DNA from: Euborellia annulipes
Lineage: Eukaryota > Arthropoda > Insecta > Dermaptera > Anisolabididae
NCBI GenBank assembly: GCA_023213315.1
Contig: JAKCPI010024840.1
Span: 1-64,000 of the forward strand
Direction of reading: 5' to 3'
DNA length: 64,000 nt
Positions 10,506-21,774 of the stretch are shown in pieces. Under the pieces are notes generated by a model. The model was given only the letters and a program-made list of their open reading frames with translations, was not told where the DNA came from and did not search any database. The translations under genes were made by a program, and so were the position numbers. Each line of letters starts with the position of its first letter. Position 1 is the stretch's first letter.

Positions 10506-10519
10506 ATAACACTATGTAA

Positions 10520-10723
10520 AGGGGCGTACACATCTGCGCTCTGCTTCGCTCGCGAGCACCATGTTCGTTGTTTTGAGATGCTCGCGAGCTGCTCGCCGAG
10601 AGCCATCTCTTTGGATCGCGGCAGGTTCGTCAAAATAAATAATTTCAACGAACATGGGACGAGCAACGAACACGAGTCGCGAACTGCTCGCGAGCGGAGC
10701 AGAGCGCAGATGTGTACGCACCT
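10520..10723. mobile_element. MITE with long GC-rich terminal inverted repeats
   Basis: Ends AGGGGCGTACACATCTGCGC and GCGCAGATGTGTACGCACCT form terminal inverted repeats extending through GCTCGCGAGC. TAA flanks both sides (10517-10519, 10724-10726), compatible with a 3-bp PIF/Harbinger duplication. The superfamily is uncertain. Confidence 0.6.
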
Positions 10724-10973
10724 TAACAAATTTCAATTTTTTGTTTGTTTCTGGATTGTGAATGTTATTTTCTAATAGATTATATCTGAAAAGTGAGGTA
10801 AATGTTAACTATTCCCTCAAAACTTTGGTTTTATGATCGACACAGCGGTTTGTTTAATTTCTTATGTTTGTACACACTTTTATTTGATTTCTTTGCATAT
10901 CCCTGTTTTACTGTATTATGTTACAGATAAACTAAGTGTTCTGTGAGTGACTGCTGGCTAATGAAGTTACAAC

Positions 10974-11132
10974 ATGGCATCTAGAGGGTGTAACCATCCG
11001 GTAAACTCATTTTGCTATGTTTGTGGCCAGTTTATCAAACGAAGAGCCAAAAAATGTCCCATTAATGCATCATCCAGAATGAGTGAGGCTTATAAGGCAT
11101 ATTTTGGGATGCAATACAATACAATACAATGA
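10974..11132 (+). pseudogene. N-terminal fragment of a Cys-rich mobile-element protein
   Basis: Reads MASRGCNHPVNSFCYVCGQF, a basic stretch, then EAYKAYFGMQ, and stops after 52 codons in an AATAC repeat. From memory, proteins beginning with a similar Cys-rich NSFCYVCG segment and a KAYFG motif are common in arthropod and cnidarian repeats; I cannot name the family. Two Cys before and one after the basic stretch suggest a zinc-binding domain. The abrupt end implies truncation. Confidence 0.45.
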
Positions 11133-11220
11133 AAGCATGATAGGAGACTACATTTGGGGGCTTATTCGGGAAAGGCGATGTTATGTATAAGCGAAAATCT
11201 CGAAAAACCACTCATTTCTG

Positions 11221-11396
11221 CAGGGCCGGAACTACGAGATTTTTAAGGGAGGGCAAAATTTAATTTGACGCCCCCTCCTTAAAATTTTCTATACAAAATT
11301 CATATTATTTTACCTTTTTTTTAGTAAATCTTTCTTTAATTGCCGCCCCCTGATACCTGCCGCCGCCCAGGGCACATGCACCTAGATCCGGCCCTG
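11221..11396. mobile_element. hAT MITE with perfect 8-bp duplication
   Basis: Ends CAGGGCCGGAACTACGAG and CTAGATCCGGCCCTG. CATTTCTG is duplicated exactly at 11213-11220 and 11397-11404. C/G-rich ends and an AT-rich middle; no coding. Confidence 0.85.
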
Positions 11397-11404
11397 CATT
11401 TCTG

Positions 11405-11475
11405 ATATAAATAAATAAATAAATTTATTACGACCCGCTTAGAGGCACCAGTCCTCGGTGGCTAGGTCCAACAAA
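11405..11475 (-). repeat. Possible LINE 3' tail
   Basis: On the minus strand a GC-richer segment (CACCGAGGACTGGTGCCTCT) leads into GTCGTAATAAATTTATTTAT, like a truncated LINE end with a short-repeat tail. Not matched to the LINE at 1034-5406. Confidence 0.35.
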
Positions 11476-11707
11476 CACAATACAAATTTAAATACAATAA
11501 CAAATACAACAAAACAAAACAAAAGGGAAAAAAAAATAAATAAATAAAAAGAAATGCATGCCCATTAACAATCAACATGTTCATGCATTTCTATCGAAAG
11601 AAATAAAAAAAAAAAAAACAATTATCAAAAAAATTCGCGCAAGCCACGAGACCAGGAGTAAACGTCGCATTAGTCATCCCGACATTCGCCTAAATATATC
11701 TGTTGAT

Positions 11708-11966
11708 CATGGGCGTAGCCAGGGGGAGGCAGTCGAGGGGCCGTTGCCCCCCCTGACTTGTCCTAAAAGTTAAAAAAAAAAAAACAAACAAATATATATT
11801 TTTCCCATTGGGAATTTTTTTTAACGCCCCAATCCACTACATTAACTTAATTTTTTTTTATTTAAATAAATAGTTAATAATCTATGTATATATTAATTGC
11901 AAACCCCCCTCTCTCCCTAAAGAGGGGTTGCCCCCCCCCCTAACAAGATGTCTGGTTACGCCCATG
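11708..11966. mobile_element. hAT-type MITE (no clean duplication)
   Basis: Ends CATGGGCGTAGCCAG and CTGGTTACGCCCATG are terminal inverted repeats. The flanks CTGTTGAT and TATATCAG do not match. Confidence 0.65.
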
Positions 11967-12132
11967 TATATCAGTAATATTTTGTGAAAATTGTTTGAAT
12001 AGAAAATAATAAATAAGGATTTATCTTTTATTTTAAATTTAGAAAATAATTTTATTGTTTTTTTTTTTTTGTTTTTTTCTGCCTTTAATTGTTTCATAGA
12101 AAAATTCCGGCTCTTCGTTCCATAGAGCCAAT

Positions 12133-12420
12133 CATGGGCGTACCCAGCAAGGGGCAGGGGGGCAGCTGCCCCCCCTAGAAGCAACAAAAAAAAAATTAAA
12201 TGTTTATAAAGTGATGAAACGAAACAAAATTGGTGGTTGGCGACGGGGAATGATTCTTTTTGTTAGGACTCGAGGGTTTTTAGGCCTTTAATTCGAAGGC
12301 TTTACCCCTCTATATAAAAAATAGCTATGTCACAATCTGGACGACCATGATCTGCCCCCCCTGGACGACCATGATCTGACCATGCCCCCCCCCCTAGATT
12401 TGATCCTGGGTACGCCCATG
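12133..12420 (+). mobile_element. hAT MITE family F, copy 1
   Basis: Ends CATGGGCGTACCCAG and CTGGGTACGCCCATG. GAGCCAAT is duplicated exactly at 12125-12132 and 12421-12428. Same family at 35798-36053 and 51529-51820. An internal GGACGACCATGATCTG is locally duplicated here. Confidence 0.9.
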
Positions 12421-12536
12421 GAGCCAATGTTAAATCCCAATGGGGATTTGTATGTTAATTTTGATTCAAAATAATTCAATTAATTTGATTCAAATTAATT
12501 TTGATTCTTTGGAACTTTTTACCTTCTATATTGTGC

Positions 12537-12592
12537 TCTTACCGAAGGGTAAGAGAAAGTTGTGTGCTGTGCCCCAGTCACACCAGATTTTT
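12537..12592 (+). repeat. Family A 3' hairpin fragment
   Basis: GGTAAGAGAAAGTTGTGTGC to CACACCAGATTTTTT, the right end of family A only. Confidence 0.75.
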
Positions 12593-12742
12593 TTTATTCT
12601 ATTAATTAAAATAGTCAGAAGCTATTTAACAAAACGAAAGAGCTTTCTAAAAAAGATTGACTTGTTTTTGAATCTAACTATACTCTATTTGTTGCCTTCG
12701 TTCAAGAATGCGAGAGATTGAGGGAGATTAAAGGAAACAATT

Positions 12743-12763
12743 ATCTCTCTCTCTCTCTCTCTT
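12743..12763. repeat. (TC)n microsatellite
   Basis: Uninterrupted TC dinucleotides. Confidence 0.9.
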
Positions 12764-13085
12764 TATAATAAAGAAAAGACAATAAAATACAGAAGTTACC
12801 TCAAGTGGAGTAAAAGGGCAGAGAAGGAAGAACATCGGAGGAGGCTGATATGGAATGAGATCTTGACTGAAGGTAGTGCATAGTAAGTGAGTTGATAGAT
12901 GGAAGCCATGACACCGTCTGAGACGGTCGCTCCTAGCATTCAACACAGGCAAGATGGCGCCAGCGCCGGCGTCTCCTCCCCCACCCCACCGACGATTAAA
13001 CCCGAATAAAACCGAACATGGCCGAATGACTGATTGTTGAATTTTATTATTTCAATTTATAATTAAACAAGTGTGTTTAAAAAAA
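12764..13085. other. Unassigned, more GC-rich segment
   Basis: Not similar to any other part of the window that I noticed. CpG-containing near 12910-13010, including GATGGCGCCAGCGCCGGCG. No clear ORF. Could be single-copy host sequence. Confidence 0.35.
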
Positions 13086-13091
13086 AAAAAT

Positions 13092-13640
13092 TAAAAAATC
13101 TGGTGTGACTGGTCGCACAGCACACAACTTTCTCTTACCTTCAGTAATCGAAAATTGAGTTCTGTGCTTGTCACTCCAGATTTTTTGAGTCTAATTACAT
13201 TTAGTTTCCGTCAATATATTGGAATTTAAGATGTCAAATTTATAAACATGGGAAAATATTTATATTTTGTTACCATGGCAACCATTTCTCCTATCTTTCT
13301 TATGAAGTATAAGAGTAAAGTGGTCTTCAGGAAATTTCAATGACAAAATGAGAATACATATTTCAAAGAGCATCTAAAAAATAATTGATTTTTGAATTTT
13401 AATCAAAATCGTTGTAGCAAATTTTGAGAAAATCGAAAAAAATTGAAAAAGTGCATCAGTAAAGTACTAGTACACTTTGGCCAATTTTATTCAAAAGCTT
13501 CGTGTCAGGTCCCAGGAGGGTACCCTACTTAAATATAAAATTCCAACCTTGTAACTCAATTTCTTCATGCTTAAAATAGAACACAGACAGACCATGTTGC
13601 GAAAACCAGTTTTTTTGGATTCAGGGGAAACTAAGTATAT
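13092..13640 (-). repeat. Family A copy, reverse orientation
   Basis: Starts with the 3' hairpin (ATCTGGTGTGACTGGTCGCA), continues through TTACCATGGCAACCATTTCT and GTAAAGTACTAGTAC, and ends near the GATTCAGGGG block, where it meets foldback family O. Confidence 0.8.
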
Positions 13641-14470
13641 ATCGACACGGCATGATTTTGTCCACCATAGTAGTACAATACAAAGTTGTAGGGCATTAAA
13701 TTTTCTAAAATTTGGTTGATAGAACGAATTTGTAGACCCAATGTTAACCGTGTTACAGCCGATCAAAGACAAAGTTTCTCGAAATGTACAATAAATAGAA
13801 ACTTTTATTGGTCTTATCTCAGTTAATAATGAGTAGGAATCGACCGAATATTCGGTTTCGGCCAAAAAGTAGCTGAAACTCGAGTTTAAAAAGATGAGAT
13901 GAGACTCGCTCGCAAAAAAAAAAGGTCAAATGATTTCCATCCAAAGAAAAAAGAGGCGGAAAAAATTTCGTCTCAAAAAATTTCCCACAGTGCGGAAAAA
14001 ATTTCATTTTGCTAGGGAAACGGCAGAGAGAGAATAAAAAAAAATGTAAAATGATATGAATTTTGTATAGGAAATCCCCCGAAACTAAGAGAGAGGCCGA
14101 AATTCGGTTTCCCTTTCGGTTTCGGCTGAAAATCTTGTTTCGGTCGGACCCTAATAATGAGTCTATAAATTCAATTTATCAATCAAAAGTTAGTAAATTT
14201 AATGCTCTTCAACTTTGTATTATACTATAGTACTCAAAATATGCTTAGTTTACTAGATATAAACGAAAAATTGAAAAAAGTCCTAAAATTTTGAGGTTTT
14301 TTCACCTTCAACCCCTGCCAAGTTAGCACAGGGTCTTCGAGGTCGAAAACTTAGGATAGACATCCTTGAATACCCCCAAAAGCCTGTAAAAATTTCTACA
14401 AGCAAATGGAGGCTCAAGACATTATTAATAAATAAATGTCTATATCTACAGTGTGCATATTATTTTGCTT
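13640..14470. mobile_element. Foldback family O, second copy, interrupted
   Basis: Matches 22060-22499: TTGGTTGAT, AATTTGTAGACCCAAT, CTTAGTTTACTAGATATAAA, AGGTCGAAAACTTAGGATAG. The left outer arm is missing. A hAT MITE splits it at 13834. Confidence 0.7.
13834..14153. mobile_element. hAT MITE nested in foldback O
   Basis: Ends TAGGAATCGACCGAA and TTCGGTCGGACCCTA, flanked by exact ATAATGAG duplications at 13826-13833 and 14154-14161. Rich in TTTCGG motifs. Confidence 0.85.
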
Positions 14471-14653
14471 AAAATAAAGTAAAAAATTAATATATTTGAA
14501 TCTTTGAATGAAAATATTTTCTATAAAAAAAAATTTCTAGGAAGTACCAAAATATTCATTTGCTTCTTCAAATTCTCTGGTGATTTAAAGTCACTCAACC
14601 GGTTTTGAAAACGAAAAATCTACTCGATTAGAAGAAAAAGTGTTTTTTTTTTT

Positions 14654-14935
14654 TACTTAGGGTTGGGTTGTATTGCCTGGTTGAACGTCGAGGGTCAAGG
14701 ACCAGCCTTCGCACTGGTATCGCCTTAGCGCCTAACGGCACCCGGGTGGGCGCCCTTCTCCCATCAACTCCGTTAGAAGAACAATCGAAACCGTAAGCCA
14801 TTATCTAGTCCAGCAACCGAGTCTTTTGGGTTAAGTCAACATGAGTCAAGTGCTGGACCAGAGAGGCTGCAGTGCTACTACTTTCTCATCAAACACTTTT
14901 CCTCTAGTGTGAGTAATACGCCCGAAAAAAAAAAA
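14654..14935. other. Unclassified GC-richer island
   Basis: Contains TCGCCTTAGCGCCTAACGGC and CCAGCAACCGAGTC, flanked by T and A runs. Could be a SINE or LINE 3' end; no tRNA boxes are clear and no other copy is seen here. Confidence 0.3.
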
Positions 14936-15164
14936 TTATACTTTCATGTAACTACCAGAGAGTGTGAGTTCACTCAATAGGAAGAAAGAAATTATAAAAG
15001 ATATTTGAAGAACACGAGAAACCAGAGGGATAAACCATGAATGTTTATAAAATAATTAGACAAAGCAGAGTTGGCCATACCTCGGACATTTATCCAATAA
15101 TATTGTTTTGTGAAAGGTGGAGTTAAATTTATAATAGCATATTTATTCTGAAAGTGAATATAAT

Positions 15165-15410
15165 AAACTTTAGTTTTTTCTATTTATTATCATAAATACA
15201 TGTGTATATATATATGACATTATTTAAGACACACGTCGTTTTAAACAATCGCCCTTTTAATAAAATATACATCTGTATGGACTTTTGTGCATTAAGAACG
15301 ATTACAACTTGGGGCCTAAAATAAATATAAGCCTACAAGGATTGAGGATGGACGAATAAATTTTGTCCAAAACGTCTTCTTCGGAATTTGGCTTTCTTTT
15401 CTTTGCTGTT
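15165..15410 (+). mobile_element. Half palindromic element, hammerhead-like core (family K)
   Basis: Core at 15342-15375: TTGAGGA, stem GGAC/GTCC around GAATAAATTTT, then AAAACGT. Matches 48175-48345 and part of 35205-35690. A CAGTGAG-end MITE begins directly after it. Confidence 0.55.
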
Positions 15411-15416
15411 CCTGTA

Positions 15417-15626
15417 CAGTGAGAGACAATATTAAATCCCACCCATACGTTTTCTACTTGTGATTATTTCATTGTTTTTATAAAAGAAAATTAAAATTTT
15501 TATTGGAAATTTTCTAGGTTTGAACCATGAAAATTTCCATTAAAAAATATGTAATATTTTTTTAAAAACAATGAAATAAACACATGAAGAAAAGGCATGG
15601 GTGGGACTTAATATTGTCCCTCACTG
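15417..15626. mobile_element. MITE family D, copy 1 (TA duplication)
   Basis: Ends CAGTGAGAGACAATATTAAA and TTAATATTGTCCCTCACTG with TA on both sides, as for Tc1/mariner-type elements. The arms extend through CCCACCC...GGGTGGG. Other copies: 32799, 50835, 55593, 56470. Confidence 0.88.
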
Positions 15627-15960
15627 TATTTGTTCTTTCCCAACTTATAAACAACTTCTCTCCTGATTATATATATATATAATGTGGATGTTTTTCTTCT
15701 TGGACTAATTTACCTAAAAGACAAATTGGTTTTTATAGTCGTTAACAAATTTTATTCTATTAACTATCTTTCTATTCTAAATATTATCTTCATTTTAATA
15801 GATGTTTTTGACAGGGTGGCCAAATATACCATGGTATATATATAGTCTGTTGATTGGAGAAAGGGCAGGTTCAGCCAAATAAAAAGCCTTTATATGCTTA
15901 TCGATCCCTGAGACGTTTCGAGACAAATTTAATATCTCAACATTAGTCCGAATAAATATA

Positions 15961-16125
15961 GTCTGTATAGGGGTGCTGGCCTTTTGTACCAAGGGTCGCG
16001 GGTTCGCATCCAGTCCCAGGCAAACAAAATTTATTTAAATTGAATTTGCTACAAATCAATTTAAATAGATAGGAACGGGGTCTAAATGGCCTTCGATGCC
16101 GAAAAAGACCTTAAATAAAAAAATA
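15961..16125 (+). mobile_element. tRNA-derived SINE (family R)
   Basis: The head has the B box CGCGGGTTCGCATCC; the A-box half is partly lost. The tail GGGTCTAAATGGCC...GCCGAAAAAGACCTTAAA is shared with other SINEs in the window and ends in an A- and TA-rich tract. Confidence 0.7.
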
Positions 16126-17749
16126 TATATATATATATATATATTATAAAAAAATGAAATTAGCATATATGTTTATCATTTTATTAAGTTATCATGGAGA
16201 GAGTGAGTAAGAAATAAAGAGTTAATCTGAACTTGGAGAATTAAGTTCGATTTTAACGGATCATAATATTAGATTCATCATAAATATTCAATTGAATAGA
16301 TTAAAAAAAAAAAAAGTTTTGATTCATAATTAATTAAAAAAACAAATTTTATTTATATTGAAAGAACAAGGAACCATTATCTCAAAAAAAAAAAAGAACA
16401 GTTTTAAAATTTAAAAAGGGAATTTCTCATGATTCCGTTGTTTTTTTCTGATTTCTAACAGTAAGCAAGTGCGAGTGGGACAGAGTAAGAAGTTCTTGAT
16501 GACTGAACGGAACAAAGAAGAACCAAGAAGGGTCAATGACTCGCCGGAAAGTGTTACATAAGTGAGAATGATCCACTTTCGTTGCAGTTGAGGGCATCGA
16601 ACTCAAGAAAACTTGGATCGAGCTCAAGAGGAGACGAAGAGAAGAGAAAAAGAATAAGAGAAAGGAGGAAATCAAGAGAAATGGCACGAGCAAAAGCAAG
16701 TTCAAGTGAGTTTTAATAAGCAAGATCAAGATGAAGGGCATAGAACCTTAACCTTGGACTTGAAGGGTTGAAATAGATCCTTCAAAAAAAAAAATAAATA
16801 AAAGAGGAAGACAAAGAAGCAACGGGATATTTCTCTATGCATTCAAGTCTCAATGGGACATTCAACAAGTCTCCGATGAAACGACGGCGGAAATGCCAAG
16901 TAACAACGATTATAAGGTAATACACAGTTTAGTTAAATGATGCGGGTCGTTTGATAAAAATAACTACAACAATTATTAATTGCAATCTAGGATAATTCAA
17001 GCCCTAAAGGAAGAAAATTTCTCCTAAAACTTGGCTGGTAATAATCAGCAACATTGACCTACATCTTCAAGCCTGAATCAAAACTTGAAGCTGAGGACAA
17101 TGATAAACCACCCAGTGGTCATCAAATATTGATTTAAGACGGCTAAAGGAGGGCATCGACTTAAGTGAGGCCCTCGGGGGAATTCTAGGACATGCTGCGG
17201 ACCTTGGCTTTGTTTTTCTTATATTGCATTCTTCGCCATTAATCAAAAGAAAGCCTCCGAAAGGAGTTACATCATACAGACAGACATTGGGCGGCACTGT
17301 TAAAACAACTGTTAAACAAATTATTAACACAATATGTTAGAAATCTCTCAACCTGTTACAATAATAAAACGTTATAATAAAAGACTATATAATCAGGTCA
17401 ATATTAATGTCTTTACTAAACATTAAACCAAGGTTAATTAAATTTTTTATTAGAGGTCGACTTGTTTAAAAAAAGATATACTAAATAATAGAAATAAACA
17501 AATAACTTCATCAGATAATTAACATGAATCAATGAAAATTTTTTATGTAATAAATTTTTTTCTATATATAATTTGATTAATTCGAGAGAAAATAAGAATA
17601 ATTTTTAAAATTCAATCACCCTAAATTATTAATAATTATGATTTTACTTATTGCTATTTTTTCTAAATAAGGATTGAACAACTTATTCTTTGTAAAGTCT
17701 CTTTTTCCAGAAAAAATAAAAAACAGGAGGAGAAAGATGACTCGTGTTG
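16126..17749. other. No gene identified; one purine-rich segment
   Basis: AT-rich apart from 16430-16960 and 17040-17310, which are less AT-rich and GA-rich (GAGGAGACGAAGAGAAGAG). Some stop-free stretches occur on the minus strand but no recognisable domain. Possible single-copy host DNA. Confidence 0.3.
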
Positions 17750-18130
17750 AAGATGAGATATATATATAGTGGAGAATTGGAGATATCAGCCAAATTGGGA
17801 TTGTCCATGTTAATAAAACTCCCAGAATAAGTTTCGGCCCGAATTTATTTGGCCATCTTTAGTTATTGGGAATTATACATATAGTGCAAGTGCACATGAC
17901 TCGTCAATAATAAAATTTATTTTCTTCATACAAAATTATATGACTCCTGTGCCCAAGCTCAGAGATAATTCAACTCGGAGCTTGGTTTGATCCCATGTGC
18001 ACTTGCACTATGTGTATAATTCCCAATACTGAAGATGGCCAAATAAATTCAGGCCGAAACGTCTTATTCTGGGAGTTTTATTAACCTGGACAATCCCAAT
18101 TTAGCTGATATTTCCAATTCTCTACTATAG
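17750..18130. mobile_element. Palindromic element with two hammerhead-like cores
   Basis: Arms ~17766-17905 and 17990-18120 pair over ~135 bp. Plus core 18029-18062: CTGAAGA, GGCC/GGCC stem, GAAACGT. Minus core 17829-17862 is its partner with CTAAAGA and GAAACTT. TTTTATTAA follows the plus core. Confidence 0.7.
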
Positions 18131-19285
18131 ACACATCACAATCACAACCTCAAAAAGCAACTATATATATAATATACGGTATATATCGAGGCTCTCAGTA
18201 GAAAAGTGTCTAACTCCACTTTTTTTCGAAAATCATTTTTTTTGTATTTTCTGTTGAAAAATATAATTCTCCTTACGCCCTGAACTGGGTAAGAGCGTAA
18301 TTCAAATTTTTCAGTTCTAAAAGATGTCGCACGAAAAGTGTTTAACAGTGGCTCTAACAATGACAATGAAATGTTTTTTGGCTCTCCTGAAAAATAAACA
18401 AAAATGGAGTTAGGCACTTTACTAATTAGAACGTCGATATACTGTATATACCTCTATACTAAATATAAATTCAATTCTTGTGAATTTTATTTTAATTTAT
18501 TAAACAAATGTTTTTCAGTCAACCAATGTATATTATAAAGTTTCAAGCCTCACTGTTTTTTTTTTCCTCACTGGATTAATTGTCAAAAATACATCTCATC
18601 CTGAGGAGCAACTTTAGAAATATGAATTCAAGTCTGGAATTTTCATCTCTATATATATACAGTATATATATTCAATTCTGATTTATATAATAACATTATA
18701 TTTACAATTTGTAAAATATTCTATCTCTTGAATGTTAAACAATAAACCTGGGTGAGTGCATATTTTTTTCCTCATTCACACTCACATTCACAGTCTTTTC
18801 GGCAACTCAGGCCATTTAAGACTTAGAGTCTTAAACATTAAAAATATATTTATAAATAAAAGTAATGTGGACGTCAAGATTATCATAGGAATTTAGGAAT
18901 TCTCGGCCAGAAAAATAAAATATAGGCTTAATATTTATTTTTTTTATTTGACTTTTATCCCGCCACCCCGTATATATAATAATTTTTACAGAATTTATAA
19001 TTTTGAGATATAAATTTTAAAAGTTATTATAACATAGAAAATTAAATTATATATACATGTATAATGAGGGATTTGGAAGAAGCTGGACAGACGATGGGAG
19101 AGGCTGAACGGCGGTAAAATGAATGAATGAAGAAATTGAAGAAAAAAGGGAAGCAAATCAATAAAGGAGCATTAATTTTGAAGGGACAAGTTACGAAGGT
19201 GGTGGATAAATTATTATTATACAACAATTAAAAATACTTCATTCACACTAGAACATAGAAGTATATATCAGGGGATGTCAAAAAA
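18131..19285. other. AT-rich DNA with a SINE tail remnant
   Basis: GTCTTTTCGGCAACTCAGGC at 18793-18825 matches the SINE R tail on the minus strand. The rest is AT-rich; no gene seen. Confidence 0.4.
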
Positions 19286-19472
19286 TAACCGGAATTGTTT
19301 TTTTACTGGAAAATTCTGCTTACTTTTATTCAAATTCCATTACAGACCTTCAAAGTAATCTCCCTCGGACAAAATACAACCATTCCAGAGTTCAGTTCAC
19401 TGTTGAAAACACTCTCAGAAGCTCCTTTTGATAGTCTGTTTAGTACACTCGAAATTTTGTTGTTTACTCTCA

Positions 19473-19757
19473 ATCACTCTGAAAATGACGATCCCGAAGC
19501 TCTTTTTTCAAACCAGGAAATAGGTGGAAGTCACATGGCGTTAGGTCCGGTGAATAAGGTGGATGTGGCATCACCTCAATGCCTAATTCAGTGAATGTTT
19601 CTTGAGTCCTGATGGCGCGATGTGCCTGTGCATTATCCTGGTGAAGGATTCCATTTGAGCAAGATGTGGTTTTTTTGTTGCTTCTTAATGGCCACTTCAA
19701 TACTTCACAATACTATTTCGAAGTAACAGTACCTTGCTTATCCACTACGTGATCGTG
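19473..19757 (-). pseudogene. mariner transposase fragment (D34D)
   Basis: Reads HQDNAQAHRA and PYSPDLTPCDFHLFPGLKKE with exactly 34 residues between the second and third catalytic Asp, the mariner signature. The preceding VVDKQGTVTSK and YYCEVLKWPLRSNKK are in shifted frames. The first catalytic Asp and the DNA-binding N-terminus are missing. Inactive. Confidence 0.85.
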
Positions 19758-19819
19758 AGCTAAACAACAAAATTTCTGGTGTACTTAAAAGACTATCAAA
19801 AAGGGAGTGTTTTGAACAG

Positions 19820-19879
19820 AGGAAGGAACGCTGGAATCGTTGTATTTTGCCCGAGGGAGATAACTTTGAAGGTCTGTAA
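19820..19879 (+). pseudogene. mariner transposase C-terminus, opposite strand
   Basis: Plus-strand reading RKERWNRCILPEGDNFEGL then TAA, a typical mariner C-terminus. Its counterpart on the minus strand lies in 19340-19480, so the end is duplicated in inverted orientation. Confidence 0.75.
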
Positions 19880-19934
19880 TGGAATTTGAATAAAAGCAAG
19901 CAGAATTTTATAGTAAAAAAATAATTCCTGTTAT

Positions 19935-20632
19935 ATTGTTGTTGGAAAAAATTAATTTTTTGTTATATTAATATATTGAAGTTGTCGCGGCTGGACCGAA
20001 GAAACAGGGCTGATGAACCCCCGCCGGGAGAAATAGGTAGAGATTTTTCTTAAATTATACAAATACTGTATATTTCTGAAGTCTAACGGAAGCCACAGCA
20101 GCAGAAACAACTAATTAAAAAAAAATCGTTATAATAACAATCATATTAATAATTTTGGCACGTCTTAATATTTATAATTTTTTAAAAAAATTACATATAA
20201 AAGAGGTAACTTTGTTTGTCCTCAAAGGATAATAATTACATATTTTCTCTTATTTTAATTATCAATTTCACCGCCTCTTTTAATTTTCAATTAATTAAAT
20301 GGCAGAAGAAGAAGGACAGACGTCATCCTCCTCCTTTTGTTAGCGACTGAAATGGAGAACATAAATTCAGGCTTCATGACTCACACTTCGCAAAGGAATT
20401 CGCAAACTTATTATTACCGAAATAGACAAACAGCTCAGGTAGAAAAAATTTCAGTGAAATTACTTTTAAAAGCTTTCATTATAATCAAAGTAAATAAACA
20501 TATACAAAATTTCAATATACCAGTATATAGAGCCTATATTTTTTTATACGATAGAAATAAGGAATCTAGAGTTGTTTACTGTAGGTAGACAACTTGATTA
20601 CCCAAACAAATTATACCGGTGCAGAGAAGCCA
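19935..20632. other. Unassigned AT-rich stretch
   Basis: No gene or repeat match noticed. A GC-richer patch near 19985-20035 (GCGGCTGGACCGAAG) is unexplained. Confidence 0.35.
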
Positions 20633-21000
20633 GGCTTTTTACTTTCTCTACCTCTATATATGTTAATATATAGAGAGAGAAAGTATTGGTTTCATGTTAA
20701 AAATGTCGAGATACACGTTTTGAGGACCCCTGAATAAAAAGTGGTTTTCGCGGCATGGTCTGTCTGTCTCTGTGTGTGTGTGTTTAATTTAAAGCATGAA
20801 GGAATTGAGCTATGATGCTGAAATTTTATATTTAAGTTAGGTACCCCCTGAGGCGTGAAAATTTCATCAAAATCGGCCAAAAAATACTAGTACTTTACTG
20901 ATGTACTTTTCCAGTTTTTTTCGGCAAAAATCAATTATTTTTTAGATGCTCTAAAATGTATATTCTCATATTGCCATTGAAATCAGGGTACCTCCAGATT
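20633..21000 (+). repeat. Family A copy with internal deletion
   Basis: 5' end TTTACTTTCTCTACC, hairpin around TATATATGTTAATATATA, GT-rich microsatellite at 20762-20785, TACTAGTACTTTACTGATGT, then a short 3' part ending CCAGATTTTTT. Confidence 0.8.
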
Positions 21001-21304
21001 TTTTAAATTATTTATTCCCCTTTTTTAAATGTGTCTTGATTATATCGATTTTGACCGAATTCCTCCTCTAGCCTATATTTATAATTTTACGCAAAGAAAC
21101 AAAAATCTAAATAAGTATTCTCAAGTTTCACAAAAAAAATGTTTACCTTTGAAATGTCCAAACAACGAAATTCCATGGTAAGAAAGGCTGATTCAGATTC
21201 AGATCTCGGAGAAGACCATGATGTACAAGAATTTATTTTTCAATTTTCCGAATTGCTAAAACAAAAAAAGAATTATTATTGTAAATAAAGATTTTTATCT
21301 GTGT

Positions 21305-21390
21305 TGGTCCTGGGTCCGTGGTGCACCCGGCGGTACCTCTTTTTCGCTTATTTAAATTAATAAATACTTGGTTATATGTTTTTCATTATT
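21305..21390 (+). repeat. Short repeat P, copy 1
   Basis: CCGTGGTGCACCCGGCGGTA followed by TTTTTCGCTTATTTAAATTA and AATACTTGGTTATATG. Also at 28288-28390 and 61517-61612. Class unknown. Confidence 0.65.
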
Positions 21391-21774
21391 ATTAGTTTTC
21401 TTTACATGATATATATATATATATATATATATATTTAAATATATAAATAGAGAATAAATTAAAATATTTTAAGATATATAAGGTAATTTGACAAGATGAG
21501 CTAATAATTAAGATAATGGTGTATTTATTTATTATTATTTTATATATATTTGTGTCAAGATAAAGAAGAAGATAAAGATAAAATTTATCGTTTTAGTTGT
21601 TGAGATTTAACCGACGTTTCAGTCTCTCCTTTTGGGCCCATTTTCAAGAGTAATGTTGATGGTGGTTTGTTTTGGGGGTTAGTTTTACCGGTCCCCAAAT
21701 TTCGTTATTGAATGTCTCAGAGGTGTGGATTTACCTTTGAGATCTAGAAATAGGTTGATTATGGTTATTATCTA

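Larger units (their letters stand above)
19286..19934. mobile_element. Rearranged mariner with 3' ends at both termini
   Basis: Arms of ~185 bp face each other; both contain CAACAAAATTTC, AGACTATCAAAA, CGAGGGAGAT and CTTTGAAGGTCTGTAATGG. A normal mariner has its start codon near one end and its stop near the other; here the transposase C-terminal coding sequence is at both ends. Confidence 0.75.

Noticed and set aside
11097..11131. AATAC microsatellite as a separate locus
   Set aside because: Only about four units; listed only as the end of the ORF fragment.
21612..21655. Hammerhead-like core on the minus strand
   Set aside because: GAAACGTCGG is present, but the CTGAnGA box is CTTGAAAA and stem II does not pair well.
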